A stretch of DNA of 33,811 bases from JBEKZD01 sp050013395 (GTDB lineage: Bacteria; Verrucomicrobiota; Verrucomicrobiia; Palsa-1439). Made by a program: the position numbers and the translations under genes. Shown in pieces: positions 29,801 to 33,811 of this stretch. A model generated the notes under the pieces. That model saw only the letters and a list, made by a program, of their open reading frames with translations, was not told the origin of the DNA and did no database searches. The DNA is taken from positions 1 through 33,811 of the forward strand of contig JBEKFI010000016.1 of NCBI GenBank assembly GCA_050013395.1, read 5' to 3'. Within the stretch, counting starts at the first letter, position 1, and each line of letters begins with the position of its first letter.

Positions 29801-31385
29801 GACTGTGGAGACCACATGCTGCAATGGCTACAACTCCATTCAGTCCCGTTGGTGGCGTCGCTTCGCCGGCGGCATCGTCGCCCCAGCCAACGACCGTGCC
29901 GTCGCTCTTCAGTGCCAAACTGTGGTATGCGCCGGCGGCGACCGCCACGACGCTAGTTGCTGCCGCGGGTGGGCTTGTTTCGCCATAATAGTTAAAGCCC
30001 CAACCGACGACCGTGCCGTCGCTCTTCAGTGCTAAGCTGTCCCCATCGCCGGCGGCAATGGCCACCACACCGCTCAACCCAGCCGGCGGTGTCGCTTCCC
30101 CGTTGGCGTTGTTTCCCCAGCAGACGACGGTGCCATCGCTCTTCAGCGCCAAGCTGTGCCCCTCACCGCCCGCGATGGTTATCGCGCCGGTCAGCCCGGC
30201 TGGTGGCGTCGCGGCCCCGTTGCCATTTTGTCCCCAGCCGACCACAGAGTTAGCGCACAGGGCCGAAGTAAGCGCTTTTGCCAAGTTGGAGAAACTGGAA
30301 TCGCCTGCAAGATTGTATGCGTGAACGCGATAATAGTAGGTCGTACCGGGCCAAACCCCATGGTCTCGATACCCGGTGGTGTTGGGCAACACCTGCGCAA
30401 CTTGGATGAAATTGGTTCCGTCCATAGAACGCTCGATCTTGAAACCGTCCTCGTTGTTCGCGTTGTCCGTCCACGACAAGTTGAGCTGGCTGGGGGACGC
30501 CGCTGTTACTGTTAGATCTGATGGTGCCGCGGGAGGCGTCTGCAGAGTGGTGGCGCTGGCTTGGTTGCTGTAGGGCGAATCGCCGCCTGCGTTGTACGCA
30601 CGCACCCGATACCAGTACGTCGTGTTCGGCGAGAGTCCCGTATTGCTGTACGCCGTGACGTTCGTCGTAACGGTCGCAATCTGCGTAAAGTTCGTTCCGT
30701 CAGTAGAACGTTCGATCTTGAAGCCATCCTCGTTGTTGGCATTGTCCGTCCAACTCAGATTGATCTGGCTGGACGAAACGGGGGTCGCTGTGAGGGCAGA
30801 TGGAGCGTTGGGAGGACACACCGATGTCAACGCCAAATTGTGCCAGCCCCCGCCGGCGATCCCCGCCACATTGGTCAGCCCCGCCGGCGGCGTCGATTGA
30901 TTGTAAACATTCCATCCCCAAGCCACCACGGTGCCGTCACTCTTTAGGGCCAGACTGTGGTCGATACCAGCATCGATACCAACCACACCCGTGAGTCCCG
31001 CTGGTGGCGTTGCCTGGCCGTATGCGTTGTAACCCCAGGCTACGACAGTGCCGTCGCTCTTTAGAGCCAGACCATGGTAGCCGCCGGCAGCAATGGCCAC
31101 TACTCCGCTCAACCCGGCCGGTGGCGACGCTATGTTACCCCAGCAGACGACGGTGCCGTCGCTCTTGAGCGCCATGCCACTATAGTAACCAGCTGCTATG
31201 GCCACCACGCCGGTCAAACCTGCTGGCGGAGTTGCCTGGCCGTCGCTATTGTAGCCCCAGCCGATTACGGTGCCGTCGCTCTTGAGCGCCAGACTCTGCC
31301 ACATCCCCGCATCGATGGCTACCACCCCACTCAATCCGGTGGGCGAGGTTGCTTGTCCGTAGCCGTTGAAGCCCCAGCCAACCAA
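23880..31385 (-). CDS. Giant modular surface protein, C-terminal 2501 residues (after frameshift)
   Basis: This frame continues the protein that begins beyond the right edge; it is separated from the upstream frame only by one missing base near 31428, and its first usable start codon (TTG, 31385) is internal to a repeat. Order: rest of RCC1 block B; two FN3; block C; one FN3; block D; two FN3; block E; two FN3; calcium loops (DTDGDGIPDCW, ADGDGQDNLTEFLAGMDPTN, about 26360-26195); a PKD domain (LVPLTVSFTDNSTG, NFGDGG); an autotransporter-associated strand region (GSGTLILSGTNSYSGGTTVS, about 25640-25480); an unnamed beta-rich region; a second PKD (VAPLAVTFTDTSTG); and a terminal calcium-loop module ending YYRIRLVP. 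No membrane anchor or PEP-CTERM is seen. Adhesion or matrix function is inference. Confidence 0.9.
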   Translation of the reverse strand: MVGWGFNGYGQATSPTGLSGVVAIDAGMWQSLALKSDGTVIGWGYNSDGQATPPAGLTGVVAIAAGYYSGMALKSDGTVVCWGNIASPPAGLSGVVAIAAGGYHGLALKSDGTVVAWGYNAYGQATPPAGLTGVVGIDAGIDHSLALKSDGTVVAWGWNVYNQSTPPAGLTNVAGIAGGGWHNLALTSVCPPNAPSALTATPVSSSQINLSWTDNANNEDGFKIERSTDGTNFTQIATVTTNVTAYSNTGLSPNTTYWYRVRAYNAGGDSPYSNQASATTLQTPPAAPSDLTVTAASPSQLNLSWTDNANNEDGFKIERSMDGTNFIQVAQVLPNTTGYRDHGVWPGTTYYYRVHAYNLAGDSSFSNLAKALTSALCANSVVGWGQNGNGAATPPAGLTGAITIAGGEGHSLALKSDGTVVCWGNNANGEATPPAGLSGVVAIAAGDGDSLALKSDGTVVGWGFNYYGETSPPAAATSVVAVAAGAYHSLALKSDGTVVGWGDDAAGEATPPTGLNGVVAIAACGLHSLALKSDGTVVGWGGNSSGQSKPPAGLSNVVAVAAGANHSVALKSDGTVVAWGDNSSGAATPPAGLSNVVAIAANDWHNLALKSDGTVVGWGDNGYGESTPPSGLSNVVAVAAGGWHSLVLTCISGPNAPSALTATVVSSSQINLSWIDNSPDEDGFKIERATSPSNTWMQIAQVLPNTTSYRSTGLWPGTTYYYRVRAYNSGGNSDFSNVASANTPVICLTAIVGWGDNLFGQRTPPAGMTGVVAIAANAWHSLALKSDGTVVGWGRNDLGQATPPSGLDGVVAIAAGGSHSLALKSDGTVVGWGNNASGQATPPAGLSGVVAIAAGGGHSLALKSDGTVVGWGFDGYGQVPPPAGLNGVVAIAGGVAHSLALKSDGTVVAWGGNPPGQVTPPAGLTGVVAIAAGNFHNLALKSDGTVVGWGYNGNGGATPPTGLTGVVAIAAGSEHSLALKGDGTVVGWGDNSNGQRTPPAGLSGAVAIAAAYQHSLALTWACPPNAPSALTATAVSPSQINLSWTDNANNEAGFKIERAPDSGGSPGAWTQIATVGANVTSYTDSGRTPNTTYWYSVRAYNAIGNSPYSNQASATIPLPPAAPSGLTAIAMSASEIDLSWTDNANNDDGFKIERSADGTNFTQIAQVLPNTTVYRSTGLFPNTTYYYRVRAYNAGGDSDFSNVASAGTLARCPTSVVGWGDNSYGQTTPPSGVSNVMAIAAGAWHGLALKSDGTVVGWGLNNYGQTNPPAGLAEVVAIAAGRYHSLALKSDGTVVGWGLNNYGQTNPPAGLAGVVAIAAGNYYSLALKSDGTVVHWGYNNYGQAIPPAGLRGVIAIAAGGFGHSLALKSDGTVVGWSYNNYGQATPPAGLTGVVAIVAGGYHSLALKSGGTVVAWGDNSEGAATPPSGLSNVVAIAAGIYHSLAVKSDGTLVGWGSNGYGEAMPPAGLSNVVAIAAGEGYSLALACIPTPNAPSALTATAVSASEIDLSWTDNADNEDGFLIERAPDNGGSPGTWTQIATVGANVTTYSNAGLSANTKYWYRLRAYNAGGDSDYSNQASGTTLQAPPAAPSGLTATVVSTNQINLSWTDKSNDEDGFRIERAISSGGPWSEISSVSSNVTAYSDTGVTCGQTYFYRVGAYNAAGDSPYSNTASANTSTVDTDGDGIPDCWMLQYFGHPTGQASDNSRPQDDADGDGQDNLTEFLAGMDPTNNISYWRIQASPTNGLVPLTVSFTDNSTGSSITNRLWNFGDGGVSSGTNPSHTYTNVGTFSVGLIISNVYGTETLVASNLITVSSVAIWTNANVSGNWSEATNWDPVGIPDHGNSVIFGTAGVTAMVDNVSRTVGHIAFYRSADFFVTASGGANLTITNGITVASNVASDFTYTVSAPVLLGGTNTWAVTGNGTLQVSGPISGANPITKTGSGTLILSGTNSYSGGTTVSNGTLKVTGTGLITNTASIDIASGATLDVSGRTGGSMTLVSGQTLKGGGTVQGNLILADGSSLSPGSSVGTLTFLNDLVVSNAAVLEYELGTNSDLTAVSSNLTLGGTLNINDAGGFSAGVYTLVTCGGTLAYNGLTIGTAPTNYNYMYTIDTNTAGQVKLNVALAPTTIDIGAANLQDGSGEPAPTSSVAVLVVDTGNNGFVDPQPGFPLSLGATWGTDDKIVGLWDLRDSVDCLGQLGGVLCGETVVSYTNGIAPGQELQLYWFPSLTLSSNTLGITFYGKYTDQVGIDGGDAWKMPGGGGTLTLLFLTAYWGGSNPETAGQAALLTAEPLAAGFSASPTNGVAPLAVTFTDTSTGTITNRHWDFGDSSTLDTTATNLVRTYAAGTYTVTLVVSGPGGDRTNTRPNYIRVLTPFQSWQQQYFGCTTCLQAAADADPDGDGQNNLTEFLAGTDPTNSMSGLRIIGVTQEGDNVRVAWTTAGGRTNAVQATAGDVEVGYTTNFIDISGPIIILGNGDTTTNYVDVGGATNAPARYYRIRLVP
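26938..27752 (-). repeat. RCC1 block E: seven repeats, predicted beta-propeller 5
   Basis: Seven units between flanking cysteines (ARCPTSVVGWG and LACIPTPNAP). Units two and three are nearly identical, sharing a 66-bp exact match at 117-bp spacing. Two FN3 domains follow, then the calcium-loop region. Confidence 0.85.
27451..27633 (-). repeat. Recent blade duplication within block E
   Basis: Positions 27451-27516 and 27568-27633 are identical over 66 bp, at a spacing of 117 bp (39 codons, one blade). Both encode WGLNNYGQTNPPAGLA. The neighbouring sequence differs slightly, so this is a recent duplication or conversion between adjacent blades. Confidence 0.8.
28320..29147 (-). repeat. RCC1 block D: seven repeats, predicted beta-propeller 4
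   Basis: Seven units between flanking cysteines (VICLTAIVGWG and WACPPNAP). These are the most uniform repeats, with GVVAIAAG and SLALKSDGT nearly invariant. One FN3 domain precedes and two follow. Confidence 0.85.
29436..30257 (-). repeat. RCC1 block C: seven repeats, predicted beta-propeller 3
   Basis: Seven units between flanking cysteines (ALCANSVVGWG and LTCISGPNAP). The third unit has PPAAATSVVAV in place of PPAGL--VVAI. Two FN3 domains precede and one follows in protein order. Confidence 0.85.
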
Positions 31386-31630
31386 GGTACCATCGCTCCT
31401 GAGTGCGAGGCTGTGAGCAGCACCAGCGCGATGGCCACCACTCCGGTCAGACCGGCTGGCGGTGTCGCCTGACCACTCGTGTTATCTCCCCACCCGACGA
31501 TGGTACCGTCGCTCGTGAGTGCAAGACTGTGAGAACCACCGGCTGCAACAACGACTACGTTGGAAAGCCCAATTGGGGGCGTGGTCTGACCGGCACTGTT
31601 ATTGCCCCAGCCGACGATGGCCGTGACGCA
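30816..31630 (-). repeat. RCC1 block B: seven repeats, predicted beta-propeller 2
   Basis: Seven units between flanking cysteines (VVCVTAIVGWG and SVCPPNAP). The second unit carries the one-base deletion near 31428. The fifth unit is shortened (VVCWGNIASPPAGL) by loss of the loop before PPAGL. With the frame restored the count is again exactly seven. Confidence 0.82.
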
Positions 31631-33811
31631 CACGACTGGCGTGTCGGCGCTTGCCACGTTGGAGTAATCCGAGTTGCCTGTAGAATTGTAGGCGCGCACC
31701 CGGTAGTAATAGGTAGTGCCGGGCCATAGCCCGGTGTTTCGGTAACTTGTGGTGTTGGGCAACACCTGCGCAATCTGCGTCCACGGCCCACTAGCCGAGG
31801 TCGCCCGTTCGATCTTGAAACCGGCCTCGTCAGGCGAATTGTCGATCCACGATAGATTGATCTGGCTCGACGAGACGACAGTCGCTGTGAGGTCGGATGG
31901 AGCGCTGAGCGAACACGGCAATGTCAACGCCAGACTTTGGTAGCCCCCAGCGTTAACGGCCACCACCCTGCTCAGCCCCGCAGGCGGCGTCGCCTCGCCG
32001 CTGCCATTGTCCCCCCAGCCGACGACGGTACCGTCGCTCTTGAGCGCCAGACTGTGCAGTTCGCCGGCATCGATGGCCACCACGCCGGTCAGCTCCGCTG
32101 GGACATTCGTCTGGCCCCAGAGGTTGCAGCCCCACCCGACGAGGGTGCCGTCACCCTTTAACGCCAGACTGTGAAGTGCACCGGCGGCGATGGCTACGAC
32201 CCCCGTCAGTCCTGCTGGCGGCGTCGCTTGGCCATAATAGTTGTAGCCCCAGCCGACGACAGTGCCGTCACCCTTTAACGCCAGACCGTGCGAGCCGGCG
32301 GCGATGGCCACAACCCCATTCAACCCTGCCGGTGGCGTCGCCCGGCCATCGTCGTTGGAACCCCAACCGACGACGGTACCGTCACTCTTCAGCGCCAGAC
32401 TGAAGTCGCCCCCAGCGGCCATGGCCACAACCCCCGCGAGCCCCGCTGGCGGTGCCGCTTGGCCCCAATCGTTGTTGCCCCAGCCGACGACGGTGCCACC
32501 GCTCTTTAACGCCAAGCTGTGGTAGCGACCGGCGGCGATCGCCACGACGTTGGAGAGCCCCGCTGGCGGCGTAGCTCGACCGTAACTGTTGTCGCCCCAG
32601 CCGACGACAGTACCATCACTCTTCAACGCTAGGCTGTGGTCGGTGCCAGCGGCGATGGCCACCACCCAAGTCAGCCCTGCTGGTGGGGTCGACTGGCCGG
32701 AACTGTTGTCACCCCAGCCAACGACGAGTCGGGGGCACAGAGCCGGCGTGACGGCACTCGCTTGGTTGCTGTAGCCTGAATCCGCACCCGCGTTGTACGC
32801 TCGCACGCGGTACCAGTACTTCGTGTTTCCCGTCAGTCCGGTATCATTGTAGATGGTAACGTTGCTGACTACCGTGGCAATTTGCGTCCAGGTTCCCGGA
32901 CTGCCACTAATGTCCGGCGCCCGCTCGATCTTGAATCCGGCCTCGTTGCTCGCGTTGTCCGTCCACGACAGATTGATCTGATTGGTGGAAACCGCAGTCG
33001 CCGTCAGACCTGACGGTGCCGGGATGCCGGTAACCGTCAGAATCGCAGTTCGGTTTGTGGTTCCGTTGCCATTCGTGAGGTTGACGAACGTGACGATGTT
33101 CGTATAAGCGCCGACCGCCAGACTGTTGGCGTTGGCATTGACGGAGACCGTGACTGTTGTGTTACCACCAGCGGTTAGCGAGCCGTTCGTCGCGGACAGA
33201 CTCAGCCAGTTCTGGCTGTTGCCGGCCGACCACGCGATGGGACTGCCGCCGGTGTTGCTCAATGTATAGCTCTGGCTAGCAGGCGTGAACGGGCCGCCTT
33301 GTGGACCACTGGAAACGAATCCGCTTATCGGCGTAACCGCAAGGCTGCCGGGGGCGTTGACAGTTAACGTCACACTACGCGTGGTGCTGCCCGCCCCGTT
33401 GGTCGTGTTGGTGAACGTGACGGTGTTGGAATAAACACCGGCAGCCAAACCGTTCGCATTGGAGTTGATCGTGACCGTGACGCTGATGCTGGCACCTGCG
33501 GCCAACGTGCCGCTCGTCGCAGACAAACTCACCCAGTTCTGACTGCTGCTCGCTGACCAACTCAACGCGGCACTACCGCTGTTGGTCAACGTGTACACCT
33601 GGCTGGACGGACTGAACGGCCCGCCGGCCGGTCCGCTGGAAGCCAAATCTGAGGGAGCGGTGATGCAGGCGTTCCACAACCCGCTGTTGTCGCCGTAGAT
33701 GTCGTCGTTGAAGTACAAGACCAGATTGCCTGACGCAGGAGCTACAAAACTGCCGCTGCTTCCCAATTGGATGCATGGCCCGCCGCTGATTTTCCCTACA
33801 AGAGACCAAGC
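31331..33811 (-). CDS. Giant modular surface protein, N-terminal part (5' end outside window)
   Basis: The frame is open to the window edge, so the true start and signal peptide lie beyond 33811. The first residues (LVGKISGGPCIQLGSSGSF, then NLVLYFNDDIYGDNSG) resemble a LecA/PA-IL-like sugar-binding domain. Two BACON-like beta-sandwich domains follow (about 33655-33035; SASSSQNWVSLSATSGTLAA and SAGNSQNWLSLSATNGSLTA), then one FN3, RCC1 block A (seven units), one FN3, and the first two units of block B. Near 31428 one G is missing relative to sister repeats (CCAGCGCGATGG against CCAGCGGCGAT elsewhere), and the frame then ends at 31331. Reading past that base restores VGWGFNGYGQA without interruption, so this and the next open frame are one gene of about 3300 codons within the window. 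Confidence 0.88.
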   Translation of the reverse strand, partial: AWSLVGKISGGPCIQLGSSGSFVAPASGNLVLYFNDDIYGDNSGLWNACITAPSDLASSGPAGGPFSPSSQVYTLTNSGSAALSWSASSSQNWVSLSATSGTLAAGASISVTVTINSNANGLAAGVYSNTVTFTNTTNGAGSTTRSVTLTVNAPGSLAVTPISGFVSSGPQGGPFTPASQSYTLSNTGGSPIAWSAGNSQNWLSLSATNGSLTAGGNTTVTVSVNANANSLAVGAYTNIVTFVNLTNGNGTTNRTAILTVTGIPAPSGLTATAVSTNQINLSWTDNASNEAGFKIERAPDISGSPGTWTQIATVVSNVTIYNDTGLTGNTKYWYRVRAYNAGADSGYSNQASAVTPALCPRLVVGWGDNSSGQSTPPAGLTWVVAIAAGTDHSLALKSDGTVVGWGDNSYGRATPPAGLSNVVAIAAGRYHSLALKSGGTVVGWGNNDWGQAAPPAGLAGVVAMAAGGDFSLALKSDGTVVGWGSNDDGRATPPAGLNGVVAIAAGSHGLALKGDGTVVGWGYNYYGQATPPAGLTGVVAIAAGALHSLALKGDGTLVGWGCNLWGQTNVPAELTGVVAIDAGELHSLALKSDGTVVGWGDNGSGEATPPAGLSRVVAVNAGGYQSLALTLPCSLSAPSDLTATVVSSSQINLSWIDNSPDEAGFKIERATSASGPWTQIAQVLPNTTSYRNTGLWPGTTYYYRVRAYNSTGNSDYSNVASADTPVVCVTAIVGWGNNSAGQTTPPIGLSNVVVVAAGGSHSLALTSDGTIVGWGDNTSGQATPPAGLTGVVAIALVLLTASHSGAMVPWLAGASTATDKQPRPPD
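31913..32737 (-). repeat. RCC1 block A: seven repeats, predicted beta-propeller 1
   Basis: Seven units of about 39 residues, pattern VVGWG-N--GQ-TPPAGL--VV, AIAAG--HSLALKSDGT. A Cys (LCPRL) directly precedes the first unit and another (LPCSL) directly follows the last. Seven is the number of blades in the RCC1 propeller. Confidence 0.85.

Noticed and set aside
31421..31434. Programmed ribosomal frameshifting in the giant gene
   Set aside because: There is no slippery heptamer at the site, and sister repeats simply have one more G; deletion or sequencing error is the simpler reading.
23868..33000. Many plus-strand frames with repeating peptides (for example HRRRWPQP, ADDGAVALQRQT)
   Set aside because: They are the mirror of the RCC1 repeat DNA. 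The periodicity comes from the minus-strand gene, whose repeats match a known fold.

Overview
The window looks like chromosomal DNA of a GC-rich, Gram-negative, PVC-type bacterium, most likely an uncultured member of Verrucomicrobiota (Pedosphaera/Limisphaerales-like). This placement is inference. It rests on a PEP-CTERM protein, very large modular surface proteins with calcium-loop C-termini, a CBS-less GuaB3-type IMP dehydrogenase, DUF3467, an ExbB/ExbD/TonB set and a high density of small palindromic repeats. No 16S rRNA or other decisive marker is present, and I see no tRNA or rRNA gene.

Layout: 1-172 is the end of a CRISPR array with 36-bp repeats, 30-bp spacers and type II-C-like features. 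476-2945 (+) holds an HI0933-family flavoprotein and an RluA-type pseudouridine synthase. 2946-3403 is repeat-rich and is followed by a slyD 3' remnant. A Gfo/Idh/MocA oxidoreductase (-) and a class V aminotransferase (+) diverge from about 4.76 kb. Next come a secreted subtilase (+), a one-domain GYF_2 protein (-) and a Y-family DNA polymerase (+). 9675-13510 (-) is DUF3467-hisD-hisC-hisB. 13793-17853 (-) is guaB-[ORF6N protein, possible nuclease]-guaA. 17995-22473 (-) is a TPR protein with ExbB, ExbD and a TonB-like protein. 22682-23661 (-) holds a decayed surface-protein tail and a PEP-CTERM protein. From 23880 to the right edge (-) lies one giant gene, cut by a single-base frameshift near 31428 and missing its 5' end.

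Two themes stand out. First, the giant protein contains 35 RCC1-type repeats arranged as exactly five groups of seven. Each group is framed by a cysteine on both sides and separated from the next by one or two fibronectin III domains, so it reads as five consecutive seven-bladed beta-propellers on a string. Second, small palindromic elements of several families have landed not only between genes but in frame inside coding sequences (the flavoprotein twice, hisB, hisC, guaA). They add 10-30 residues without breaking the frame, and in the dinB/hisB pair they supply stop codons to both convergent genes.

How the genes fit together: hisD/hisC/hisB are successive or near-successive steps of histidine synthesis, and guaB/guaA are the two steps from IMP to GMP. 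The TPR-ExbB-ExbD-TonB cluster is an envelope energising complex, but its ExbD has Asn where the proton-carrying Asp normally lies. The subtilase, the decayed tail at 22.7 kb and the giant protein share a similar C-terminal calcium-loop plus beta-sandwich module ending in a Y-R-[IV]-R-L motif, which suggests a common export or surface-attachment route.
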